From positions 558,001 to 622,000 of the forward strand of contig NC_050467.1 in the NCBI RefSeq assembly GCF_013373865.1: DNA of 64,000 nucleotides, written 5' to 3'. The stretch's first letter is position 1. Each line of letters opens with the position of its first letter. Positions 11,686 to 61,295 of the stretch are shown piece after piece. Both the position numbers and the translations under genes were made by a program. Source of the DNA: Monomorium pharaonis. Lineage: Eukaryota > Arthropoda > Insecta > Hymenoptera > Formicidae. Below the pieces are notes generated by a model, which saw only the letters and a program-made list of their open reading frames with translations, was not told the origin of the DNA and did no database searches.

Positions 11686-12748
11686 CAATATTTTCCAATA
11701 ATATTTTGTCGGTTTGATATTACTTCTTTCATATCTAAAAGATATAATTTTTTTTTAGTAGACGCACATTATTCTTTATTTTTTAATCCTTGAATGAAGT
11801 GTGAGAGCAAAATCGCAGAAACTAAATTTTTCAGAGCAATTTCGAGACTTTGCCTGCACAATTTCGTCTTTGTACATTGCCGTCTTAAACGTGATAATTA
11901 AATTAGCGTGAATATGCAAATAAATCGCGTCATTTGGATACGGATATAGCTGCATCATACAAAAACAATATCCGGTACAACCTGGGCGCTATTTTAACAC
12001 AAGTCAAATGATCGGAGATGTGATCATGTACGTCAGTAATAATCGTCACGTGCGTTAAACAGGATTAGTCGAAAAAAGATATATTGAGAAGCGATGAAAA
12101 AGCGATAAAATTTTGATTTCGATTTTGGACTAGATAAAAAGTGATTTAATTCTCTTCCAAAGAGAAATATTTCTGCTACATATCTTAAATTATACTTATG
12201 TAGAATTTTTTACTTTTATGATTAAGATTATTAATTGTGTTAAAAAAATATGTACGTATTAATTAATATATAATGCGAAAAAAGACGAGTGCACGATTGA
12301 GCAACGTTAATTAAGTGCCGATTGGAAATTAGCGGCTGTATGTAAAATAAAATGTAGATATTGAACTACGTACGTAGCCCAGTGTCTTCTACGTAAGCCA
12401 TGAAATCGCGTAGATAATATCTATGATTTTGTGGTTCTCTTCCATGCTGTAACAAGAAGATATAGGATTTTGTGTCGTAAATTTCAAAAATATGTTTAAA
12501 TGGATTACTTATGTATTATTTACATTATCTTTACATGAATCCTGTGAACAGTACAAGCAATGTAAATTATTATAAATTGATTAAAACCCAATAAAAAAAA
12601 AATAAAGTTATAAAATTAAAATTATTAATTAATCTTTGACTTTTTAACATTGATAAAATAAAGATGTATAATAAAAATAAAAAATATTCAAAATATAATT
12701 TTCACTACTTCTGACGAAATCTAATGCAAGGTCTACAATGTTAGCAAA
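11265..12748. other. Intergenic, AT-rich, no gene seen
   Basis: No supported coding region. It contains a TA dinucleotide tract at about 11642-11688 and otherwise AT-rich unique-looking sequence. The small open frames have no recognisable motifs or splice support. Confidence 0.5.
11642..11688. repeat. (TA)n microsatellite
   Basis: About 47 bases of alternating TA with a single G interruption. Confidence 0.9.
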
Positions 12749-13004
12749 AGTAATGGAGTACGTAGGAGTAATTAAGGGCCTAAACACAATGCCAGGCAAC
12801 AGGCAATAGGAACAGAAATAATGAAAGAGAGAAAGAGAGAAAGGATTTTCTTTTCTCTTTCTCTCTTTCTTTATTTCCTATTCCTATTGCCTGTTGCCTG
12901 GCATTGTGTTTAGGCGTAAGAAATATGAAATGAGATTTGCCCATTTCGTTTACTCTCGGTTTTAATTGATCAATTGTTACTCTTACTCCTTACTCCATTA
13001 CTCC
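12749..13004. mobile_element. Nested inverted-repeat element (MITE-like) with long hairpin core
   Basis: The core 12778-12915 is a near-perfect palindrome. The first 35 bases of the left arm (beginning GCCTAAACACAATGCCAGGC) are exactly the reverse complement of the right end, and a GA-rich segment pairs with a CT-rich segment in the middle. Outer arms 12749-12771 and 12983-13004 (AATGGAGTA...GGAGTAA) form a second inverted pair. There is no coding capacity. Interpreted as a non-autonomous DNA element, possibly two nested insertions. Confidence 0.6.
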
Positions 13005-13164
13005 AAACAAAAAATTTGAACATTGTATAAATTTTTTATGATCCACTATAATTTATGATGCTCTGATACTACTATAGCAGAAGAGAACGACAAAATCATC
13101 AAGTCACGCTTCATCGGCTAATCAGTTGTGTAGATCATAGATGGCACCAGAGCCTCCATTCGTA

Positions 13165-13680
13165 TAGAGAGCCTGTAATCAGAATGGCGACATAAGAGAG
13201 GTTTCGCCATGTTTCGTCGGAATCGTGCGAACGAGAAAGAGATATATTTCTGTTTATAATAACACAGTATATACATATATGTATTGCAAGCTGACTCCTT
13301 CAAGATAGGTTATGAAAACAGTATTGTGAACAATGATATTGTGACATTTTTGTGAAAAATGGTTGAATGTACAGTACCCTTTTACACTGTAACAATTGTT
13401 TCTGAAAAAAGATATATAAGTTGATTTTTGGCGATGTTTAGTACATGTACCAAACTGTACCAGAACCAATAAGATAAAACTTTACTTATATGTTATTGGT
13501 TCTAGTACAGTTTGGTACGCTTTGGTGCATGTACCAAACGAGCGCCAAAAATCGTCTATAATGAGATATGTAAGGATATGTAATATCAGATTTGAAAATC
13601 GGCGGGACCCGATGAAATATGACGGACCAATCAAAAGTGGCACTCACAAAAGTGTCGCCACTCTGATTACAGGCTCTCTA
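13165..13680. mobile_element. TA-flanked MITE with 28-bp terminal inverted repeats
   Basis: The ends read TAGAGAGCCTGTAATCAGA on both strands, and the arms match over about 28 bases with one mismatch (A/G at the 20th position). TA at both ends is consistent with a Tc1/mariner-type target duplication. The 516-bp element encodes nothing. Inside it a second inverted repeat spans about 13423-13553, where a GTACCAAACTGTAC-type arm pairs with its partner after TTATTGGTTCTAGTACAG. Confidence 0.7.
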
Positions 13681-13824
13681 CTGGTTTGTTCTTAAAAGCA
13701 AATAACTTAACTTTGATGGATTATTAGGTAGGTTTTATTGGTATCATTATTTACGCTTATTGTATAACGAATTATTCGATTTCTTAGATTCAATGCGAGT
13801 GAGATTCTGCTGGAATCGCGAAAC

Positions 13825-15084
13825 ATGACGACCCCCGTAACGGATGTCGAGCAACCCAATTATAAGTATCAGCAAATGCAGGTTAGGAACCGAATGCTTG
13901 ACGTATAAAGATTATTACAATTGAGAAATAAATAAAAGTGTGTCTTTTAAATTCATGGACTGATGAATTGAATTACACATGAATGCAATTTTTACGGAGC
14001 AAAGTTGCAGAGCATTTATTTACACGATGCAATCGCTTAATGAGAGTGACCTAATCTAACCAAAGAGTTTAAGAAACTCACCTTATTTATTTATCATCAA
14101 TTTAAATTTATCAATTAAAATTAAAACAAAGATTATTCGTGAATTTCTTAATATATTCTATTAGCCATAAATGTATGAAATATTGATTATCTCAAATCTA
14201 GGTATATCATAATCCTATAATTTGTAGAGAGTGCAGTTGACGCCAGAGGAGTCAAAAGCCTTGATGGAATGCTTGAGAAACACGAGTGTTCTTGTGCCGG
14301 CGTTAATCAGCGCAGCTGCAGGATTTGGAGTGTGTAGGATAACTCGGTTTTCTACATATGCCAAGTATGTTGGGTTAGTCAGTGGGGTGGTAGGCCTAGT
14401 GACAGGGAGAATAGCCGTTTCTGAGCTGTGCCTGGCAAAGGTTGCTGCCATGCCGAATAGTAATCTTCGAGAAAGACTAATAGAAGCGAGATATGGGCGA
14501 AGTGTGGGAGAACCACTTGTATATGGGTATTACTTTTGGATAAGCATTTGATCATTTGTTCATATTCATTTGCATGTTTACATTGAAACTGAGTTTCATT
14601 CGTGTTTGATTGTAGGGAAAGACAGCGTCAAGGCTTCCAGCCGATGGATGTGCAGACCGAGATTCAGAACTCGGCGGAACCAGGAATAGTATTCGACGAT
14701 TACCCACCTATGAACACGTACGACACATATTCCAGTATTAACGGTAGCGGTAAGTTGTAAAAGTTATCATCTTGTAAGGTGTAAAAGTCTTTTATGAATC
14801 TGCCACTTTGCCATGTGATAATAACTGCACAAATTATGTTTAAAGATCTTCCCGTTGCCGAGGAAACGGATCTGACTGAACCAATCAATCTGCAAAAGGG
14901 CGTCAGTTACGACGAGCTGAGGAGTAAAAATAGAGATGAGTTTTATAAGAAGACTAGGCAGTGGTATCCTTCCAGAACACCGAGAGAACCTGTTGTAGAA
15001 AGACAGGCACCTCAGCATACTCCAGACGAGTCTGCCCGGTCATCGATGCAAGAGAAAACTAAATATGGTGACGTGTGGGGTTGA
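13825..15084 (+). CDS. asrij: OCIA domain-containing protein (asrij / OCIAD)
   Basis: Four coding exons: 13825-13881, 14228-14526, 14616-14749, 14846-15084, in consistent phase, 242 residues. The OCIA domain covers residues about 20-109: LTPEESKALMECLRNTS, then two hydrophobic helices (about 40-55 and 66-83) and the conserved PNSNLRERLIEARYG end. The C-terminal half is hydrophilic, with DDYPPMNTYDTYSSING and a basic YKKTRQWYP stretch, ending in KYGDVWG. Asrij/OCIAD proteins are endosomal and mitochondrial membrane proteins that modulate JAK/STAT signalling and blood-cell maintenance in Drosophila (family knowledge). The ATG at 13825 starts the frame; an acceptor-like TTCTTAG at 13789 suggests an upstream non-coding exon. 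Confidence 0.92.
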
Positions 15085-15240
15085 AATTGAATAGTCGTCG
15101 GAATCCAGTTTATTATGTATATTCGCGTATTGCGGATACTGTACTTGTATATATGTAGATTGCATTTCAGAAATATGCAGATGTGCGAGAGAAGTTTGGA
15201 TTTTGCTAAATATAAATTAATAAATAAAAATAAACGATGC
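15085..15240 (+). other. OCIAD 3' UTR with clustered poly(A) signals
   Basis: Three AATAAA motifs at 15219-15224, 15223-15228 and 15229-15234 about 140 bases after the stop mark the probable 3' end. Confidence 0.55.
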
Positions 15241-16380
15241 ATAAATCACGTTTGCAGTAATCGTGTCGGTAATCGAGCTCCGCGCTGAGAGGCTCGCATT
15301 CTCGTCGCGTAAAGGCGACGTATTGAATGATTCACGAGTTTTTAGATGGAAATGCGAGACATCGCTCGTGTACTACCGCTCATAATTGAGTCACAATCTC
15401 GTGAGATAGATAGCGGTGAGACACGAGCGGCTATGAGGCGAGCTAATTGATAGATGACGCCAGTCCGTAAATGCGCGTAAATGCAGCGCGCGATGTAACG
15501 TGACGCCAGGTAATGCAGCCGCGTTGTTCCCGTCCCCGTCATCCTGGGTATGGTGTCATCCCCGCCGCCGCCGCCGCGGTTTGTCACCTTGACGTACCCA
15601 GGATAGAAACCTCGCTCACTTCCCTGTCATAAGAGCCGTTGCCGCGCGCGTCCGTTCCCTATACTTTCCATAAGTTAGCCGATAATTGACGTTCGCTATT
15701 TTGTCGTATGACTCGCATTGCAACCTGCCCTGCCTCACATATTGCGCGGTGCGATTTGCATCGACTCCGCGACAACGTTAGCGAGTCGTTACGTTTCCTC
15801 GCGCGCATTGCTCGCGAGTCGCACTCGCGATTATCCTCGCCACCCTCCTGTCGCCGGGCAATTTAATCGCTGCTCCGGAGATATTGGAATTTGCCTTCGG
15901 GTCGAGTTGCAAGAATCGTATAATGTGTCCCTCGTGCCGGCGGAACTAATGTTTTGTTCTCGATCTAATCTATGTGATTCCACGATAATCATGAGCCTCG
16001 TGATTCGACCTAAATCGCCGAAATCCTCGACTTTGCGATTGAAAAACGAGAGACACGGCATTGCAGTAATTATTTATTACACAATTATTATATAAAAAAA
16101 AATATTGAATCGATAACAATAGGGCTCTCTGCGTTTTCCCAGGCGCGCAAAGGTCTCGGCGGGTTTGAGTTACGGTTTAAAGCGGATTTCGCACGATTAA
16201 TAATCTTTTTCCAGAAAAGTCAGTAGCACGGCGTGGTATTAATAGGATCCGGTTGATTTACTTCGGTAATCTCGTCTCGATCTTCCCGTCGCATCGGGAG
16301 TATCGGTGTATGTACATACGTACGTAGGTACGTGCATACATACGTACATACATGCATGACTTCGTTTCGCTTTACTTGCC
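15241..16380. other. Intergenic, CpG-rich
   Basis: Base composition changes from AT-rich to CpG-rich just after the OCIAD 3' end. A short CCG run is at about 15563-15579. No gene supported. Confidence 0.4.
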
Positions 16381-16660
16381 GCGAGCGCGAGTCAAACCGC
16401 CATTGGCTATCGGGCGCGACCAATGGGCGAGTACTACTCCCATTCATAAGTCGCGTCGCTTCCGCGGGGACGTGGGTGGGGGCGCGCGGCGCGCGAGCGC
16501 AGCTAAATTCTGTACTCCCTTCCGCCCTTTCGCCGCGCTTCTCTCACGCCGTGCGACGCGCAGCTAAATTCTGACCGGTCAGCCGCGCCGCTCGTCATTT
16601 GCTCGCGCGCCTCGCGCTCGTCTGGCTCGGTTTGCTCGTCCAGGTCATCTTGGACATGCT
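16381..16660. promoter_or_regulatory. CpG-rich segment with paired CCAAT boxes
   Basis: ATTGG at 16402-16406 and CCAAT at 16420-16424 lie in opposite orientation 18 bases apart, followed by very CpG-rich sequence. A 16-base word (GCGCAGCTAAATTCTG) occurs at 16497-16512 and again at 16558-16573. The layout is that of a promoter, but no gene start can be attached to it. It may be a distal first exon or promoter of dar1, or an unannotated RNA. Confidence 0.3.
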
Positions 16661-17047
16661 CGATAATATACATTCCATGCGTCATTGCGCTTTATCACGC
16701 GAACTTGTCATTATCCTTGTCTATAACTAAATAGCTTTTTGCATTAATTTATCTAAATTACGGTAATTTAATTTTTCCACGAAAACTCTGTTCTCGCGCT
16801 CGTCTCATAATTATTCTACTATACCAACGACATAAAGTAATTACAGTAAACAAAGGAAAAACAGATAAAAGCGTTTGCTGCTAGTCACATCTGCAAGTTA
16901 TAATCGTATATTTTCTCAATCGTTGCGGTCTAATTTGATCCTTGGAAAGTAAGTTTGCGAGGAAAAGAGCGATACTGTTGTAATGTCGAGGATTCGCGAT
17001 CACGTCCGTGGCTCAACGATAAGACGTATACAGCGTCTTTTGTACGA

Positions 17048-17089
<42 letters not shown>

Positions 17090-17608
17090 ATGAGATTTCC
17101 GAAACTCATAGCCACTCGCGCTCATTATCCTCCTCGTAATCCGGTTCCCAGGAAACGCGTCTCCCGCAGTTGCGGACACCGGGAATGCAATTTACGGCAT
17201 GTTGCGTATATTTCGGAGGGATTGCTTCTGCAGATCCCAGGAAACTTTGTCGGAATTTCGAGCGTTACATATGCACATGCACATGCATGCACGTAAGTAA
17301 ATACGTGTATATACGCGGCGTCTCGCGCGCGTCGCAATTCACGTGCCCGGTTAAACGATCACGTGTAGAAAGGGGGAGTCACGCAGGTGCAGGTCATGTG
17401 AAATATTTGCACTTTGTCGTAATTTGCGTAACCCATTGCATATATAATAAATCCGCGCCGCGCGCAGAGCTAAAGCGCCGCGATAGAAAATCGTTTCACA
17501 ATCTAAAGAGAAAGGGAACCTTTCTGCCTCGTCGCGGTCGTGAGGAAGAGGGAGAGGCATGGAGAGAGAAAAGGAGTTGAGGAGAGGAGCGACGGGCGAG
17601 CGGGGGAT

Positions 17609-17661
<53 letters not shown>

Positions 17662-18048
17662 CTAGAGATGCATGCGTCCGCTTCTCCGTGGAGATTATGC
17701 GATCGCATTATGGACGTGCAGATATCGCGAGAGGCATTCCGGGACTGATTGTCGAGTCGTCGGTGATTCGCGAATCGATTAACGCGCGCTTAAATTTGTT
17801 TTACTTGATTCTCGCATTCGCGTTTTCCAACCGTTATCGTAGGGTTACGGGTTCACCGCGAGACCCATTTTCAGATTTAACGATCGATTCGTCCACCGTT
17901 GCATCGCGTTGCCGCGATGCAGTCGTGGTCGATGAAGCTAGATAGATAACGTCCGAGATTGTACCGTCCTGAGAAATATAAGAAAGCAAACTGTTCAAAT
18001 TTGAATCGAATCGAAATTTGATTCCATTTTAATTTCAATACTACATGG
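16661..18048. other. Intergenic upstream of dar1 with GA microsatellites
   Basis: No gene supported. (GA)n tracts are at 17051-17084 and 17612-17659. The Arg-Glu-rich and Ser-Leu-rich open frames across them are repeat artefacts. Confidence 0.45.
17612..17659. repeat. (GA)n microsatellite
   Basis: Uninterrupted AG dinucleotides over 48 bases. A similar 34-base tract is at 17051-17084. Confidence 0.95.
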
Positions 18049-18164
18049 GCTGCGTTTCGTTTCACGCATGATGCGCATAATGCATTGTTTATCTTTGTTT
18101 AACGTCAGACAAACAACAAGATGAACGATGCATTATATGCGTTATGCGTGAAACGGAACGCAGC
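18049..18164. mobile_element. 116-bp hairpin MITE
   Basis: The left arm (starting GCTGCGTTTCGTTTCACGCA) and the right arm are reverse complements over about 45 bases with a few mismatches, around a short central loop. Flanks read CATGG on the left and TATGG on the right, a possible but inexact target duplication. It encodes nothing. Confidence 0.6.
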
Positions 18165-18837
18165 TATGGTTCGGCTCCAGCTATTCGAAAATTTCGAATC
18201 TGCGAGTTTCGAATACGCGTATTGACAATCTTACACAGAAGATTCAAAGTGAATTTATAATGTATAACCAATATTATTTTTTATACGTAGAAATTATTTT
18301 TTATTTTTGACTTGATTTCAGTGTTGAGAAAACTTTAAGAAAAAAATACATGTCAAAATGCGCGTCTTCCAATTGGTCTCCTCACGTGCGAATCCTTTTG
18401 TCTCGCGCGAAAACGTTTCCAACGCGATCCTCCAATTCCCCTGGAGAAAGTTACACACGTACATACGTGATCAAACTTGTTACATGTATTACGTTACAAC
18501 GGCACAACAAACGGCTCAGAACCGAAAATTGTTGACCGTGATTCGAAGCCCTGTCCTAACGGTTTAGACGACTGTTTTGTCGATTGTGCGAAATTGCGAT
18601 AAACGACAGCTACGAAATATATTGAGTAAAAATAAAGATACAATTTTGAATATGTTTCACGAGTGACAAATCGTGATATCTGGGCACGGCGGGAATGCGC
18701 TCGAAACTGGTGCAACTTTGCGTGTCAAGGTGTTCGCGACGGCTAGTTACATCATGTCGTATTGTTTCAAAATTAATTATTACGCTATTTTCAGACCGGT
18801 CGTCATCTCCCCTGCGCGGGCAGGAGAGTCGCGCGCG

Positions 18838-18860
18838 TGACGTCAGGGACGTCACGTGAC
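18838..18860. promoter_or_regulatory. CRE and CLEAR-type E-box pair upstream of dar1
   Basis: A perfect CRE palindrome TGACGTCA (18838-18845) is followed 5 bases later by the palindrome GTCACGTGAC (18851-18860), which matches the E-box bound by MiT/TFE-type bHLH factors. It lies about 2.3 kb upstream of the dar1 start codon, at the edge of the CpG-rich promoter region. Function is inferred from the motifs only. Confidence 0.45.
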
Positions 18861-57448
<38,588 letters not shown>

Positions 57449-57505
57449 AGAGATAGAGAAAGAAAGAGAGAGAGAGAGAGAGATAAAAATCACGGACGGA
57501 AGAAA

Positions 57506-57576
<71 letters not shown>

Positions 57577-60500
57577 TCTCCCTGCGCTTTCCGTTCGTTC
57601 TCGACTACTTGTGTTGGACTCGGTTTTCGCCATTCAGGCGCTTCGAGGCGCGGAGCTTTTCGAAACTGGAGAACGTGGCGAGTTCAGAAACGTGTTATAG
57701 AAATTATTAAACAAAAAGCAAAACAAGTGAAAACTATCTCTCAAATATTATCGTAATTTCCAAAGCGGAGCGATATCCGTGACGCTACGTCATATCGCTC
57801 TCGTCGACTCGTTGTTGGTCGATTTTTTCGGAAAGTGTTCGCGAGTTTAACGACTCTCGTCAAATTGACTCTCGACTCGCGAACGACGATTGCGTAAATC
57901 GTCGATGCAATCGAATTCGGCCGCGCCGTGTCCCCGACACACGATTCCGGCTACAGTTTCGGGGTCGTCCCCGGATTCGCGGTGTACATATCAGCGGAGC
58001 GCGTCGATTGGAAGAGCGAGCTCTCGCGCGTCTCGACTCGATCGCCTCGGTTACGCTCACTATCGTTCGGTTAAGCGGTCGTGACGAAATACATCCTCAG
58101 TGTGGGTGGCGATCGCGCGAGGAAATATTTCGTCATAGCGCTCGTATACTCACTCACGGACCCTGAGCCGGGGAATATTACAATCCCCGTCCCTCCCTCC
58201 GGTAACTATAGCGTAACTTTGCACCGACGGATGGATCCGAGCTTGCCCGTCGACTGAATCGTGCGAGGCGAGTGCTCTTGGAAAGTAAAAGCGAAAACCG
58301 TCCGTCTTTCGAAAGGCAGCTTCCACATTAATAAGTAAACTCTTCGCATTCGCTTCAAAACATTTTATACCACGAATCTGAGATTCACTAAAGATCTCGT
58401 CGAGATATTTGCATTCGCGGGCGATAGCAATTTTTTGTTTTTCGTTCCCATGCTCGTGTTCTTCCCCCCGCCGTCTCTTCTGCGTATTCCTATTAACAAA
58501 AGTTGAAGCGCAAAGTCGGAAGCTCCGTTGCCGTCACTCATATTTTTTCGGAGCCGTCATCGTGCTCGCGACGACGCCACGTCGAGTCCCTCGCGAAATG
58601 ATTTGCCAGATTAAGCGTTATCTCGAAATTATCGCTATCTCGGAGATGGCTGCGCGACTCGAGATATCCTGTTTGGCGTGTAAACGATCGTCCGTACGGT
58701 CGAGCAAGAGCTTAAGCCGAGCCGAGGAAGCTTAATCCACCGCGTCTCGCGTCGCTCGCGCGCGCATCATTTCGATAGTCGTCGCTAACGCGAAATTCGC
58801 CGCGATATTTACCGAACCTCGTCGATAGCAGAGAGACAGATAGATAGAAGAGCGAGTATCACGGCTTCGCCGTTATCACGCTCGTATGTGAGAAACGGCA
58901 CGATATCGTGATGCCTTATGTACAAATTCGCGTAGTCTTGAGGAGATAAGGTGGTCTTATGGCGGTCGATGTGCGCGTGCACGTTGTGTGTATGTGTGTG
59001 TGTGTGGGCGAATGTTGCGTCCGTGTGCTATATGCGAGTGTGTATATTTATATGCGTACTCTACACACGCGGTAGTCTATGTATGCGCTTGTGTATATGT
59101 GTAAAAAAAAAGCAGAAGAAAAAGCAGAAGATACGCATCTGATAGCCATGTAGTGTAATATTATCTGTATATTACGCGAAGCGATGGGCCGGGAATAATT
59201 CGTTCTCACGCGTGCCCCGCGATCGATTCGATCCGATCCGATCTATCGTACACCGCGCGAAAGGCGAATACACCCTTCGTGTGTACATAAACGTCTAAAT
59301 CGTGCACCGCGAAAAAAAAACCGCAAAAGAGACGAAATTTGTTAGCGTCAGTAAGGTCGGGATTCGCGTGGGAGAGAATGAATTTTTTCGTGTCTCGATC
59401 TCTTAAATCGCTGGAAACGTCGCGCAACAATCTCTTCGGCTGATGACATTTGTTCTAACGATATTTTCCACATCTCCAATTACATATTAAAAAACAAATA
59501 ATTTTCGCTTGGCAATGTCCCCATAAGAATCCAAAGACTTTATCCTTTAAACCTCAAAGACTTCGATGTATAACTTTCTTCCGAAGTATTAACCAATTTT
59601 CTTAAATCGTAGGTACGAAGATGCGTCTTCTTTTTAACGTGTTTCGTCGCTAGGTAACGCCGGACCATTCAGCTTCAGGCCTGAAAAAGTAATCGTCCGT
59701 CCCTGGCGCACGGAGAAAGAGAGACGTCGGCGAAAAGCGATTTCGCGTATCTGGACGTTCCGTTACGTTCCGACGCGACATGTCCCACCTCGGGAGCGCG
59801 CGCGCGAAAAATTCTATCCGTAGTCACCGCTTTGTACACAACGCGCGATCGTTGCAATAGCCGATCGATCGGATCGTTATGTAGTTACGTAGTTAAACGA
59901 ACGTTAGACGGAAAAACGAAGTAACGTCGTCTATTTATATCTGTCTATCCGCCTGCCTGCCTGCCTGTCTCTCGTCACCGCATTTCTTCCAAATTGATTC
60001 CTTCAAATTGTTGTCGTCGTCGTCGTCGTCGTCGTTTAGTGTATTCCTCTTCCCCTCGCTCATACCTCACTTCCATGTTCGCGAAATTTTTTTGCAATCC
60101 TTCATGTTAGTTTTTCAAATTTCTCTGTGCAATTTTAACTTTTTTTTTTTTAGAAAATTTCCTAAATTTTTTTTACGAATTGGGACACCAGAAAATCTTT
60201 TCTAGAATGTTTTACCTGTGTGAATTTCAAAATTTTCAAGATTTAAAATCTTGGGATTACAAGATTTTTTTTTCAATTTAAAAGATTTTTATACACATTT
60301 AAAATATGAAGAATTCGTGAGAATTTTTTTCACGAGGGATTTCTTCTGCCCTTCTTTCCGTCCTACTCCTTCGTCTTTCCCTCATTGATAGCGATTGTCT
60401 CCCGCTTGTCTACTCGTTGGGTCGACTTTACGATTAACTCTTATATATAAATGTGAAATATACCTCATTTGCAGATACGCAGCAATAGAGTCGACGAGCG

Positions 60501-60900
60501 TGCTGCGAAGCGCGCTATTAAAATTTGTACGCACCTCCTACCACCTCTCGACTTCTTACGGTCTTGTCTATAATGTTTACGCTGTAATTTGTGTGTTGTG
60601 TAATTTAAAAAAAATATATACGAAATGGTATTATCTCTGTATGCAGTCGCGAGTTTGATGACACTGGCACCCTCCCGCGACATCCTCCGCTACTTCTCGC
60701 TCCACTTGGATAATAATCCTGTTCCGCGGAGGGCAGCACCGTCCGCTCCGCGCTTTCCCGCCATCTAGCATCGAAAATGTCAAGTTCCATACTCGAACGC
60801 GTTATCAACAAACGTTTCTGTCGATCTTACAGTGCCTCGGCACAAAATGAAGAACGAATTCGTAAATATATCGTCGAATTAATCTTTTCATAAATATAAT
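57449..60900 (+). other. dar1 3' UTR and following spacer
   Basis: No supported coding region. It includes a GT-rich run at 58983-59008 and a GTC/CGT triplet run at 60011-60038. I did not find a canonical AATAAA that clearly ends the transcript; ATTAAA-type variants occur near 57704, 59485 and 60518. The 3' end is therefore not placed. Confidence 0.4.
57501..57574. repeat. (GA)n microsatellite in the dar1 3' UTR
   Basis: A pure GA tract starting about 50 bases after the dar1 stop codon, preceded by a shorter one at 57462-57482. It would be transcribed in the 3' UTR. Confidence 0.9.
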
Positions 60901-61295
60901 ATAAGTATTTTCTTTTCAGAAAATATCAAGATCCGTGAAAGAAACACACAAGAATAAGATTTCCGAAATACGAGTGGAAAATGAATCTAGTGGAAGAACA
61001 TAAGGCACTATGCCGTGCGTATAGGTTAAATTAAATTAAATTTTTTGTTACAAATCTGACAACGAATCAAATTTTAATTGAGATATTTGTTTTCTTACGC
61101 GATATAAATGGAGATAAAGCATCGATGAGTTTTTCTAATCTTAAGAGAAATAGGTACAAATTATCTTTTCCTAGCTGATTTCTTGTACGGTTCATCTTTC
61201 CTCCTTTTCTCGCTAGAGAGAAGAAGACGAACTCTGCAAAGAGTTAGAAGGAATAGAATTGTCCTCCAAAAATCCAAATGAGTGAAACAGTCGAG
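60901..61295 (-). other. Tektin 3' flank
   Basis: AT-rich sequence downstream of the tektin stop. A weak ATTAAA on minus lies at 61073-61078. No other gene seen. Confidence 0.35.

Noticed and set aside
14215..14451. 78-residue frame on minus over OCIAD
   Set aside because: Antisense shadow of the OCIA-domain exon.
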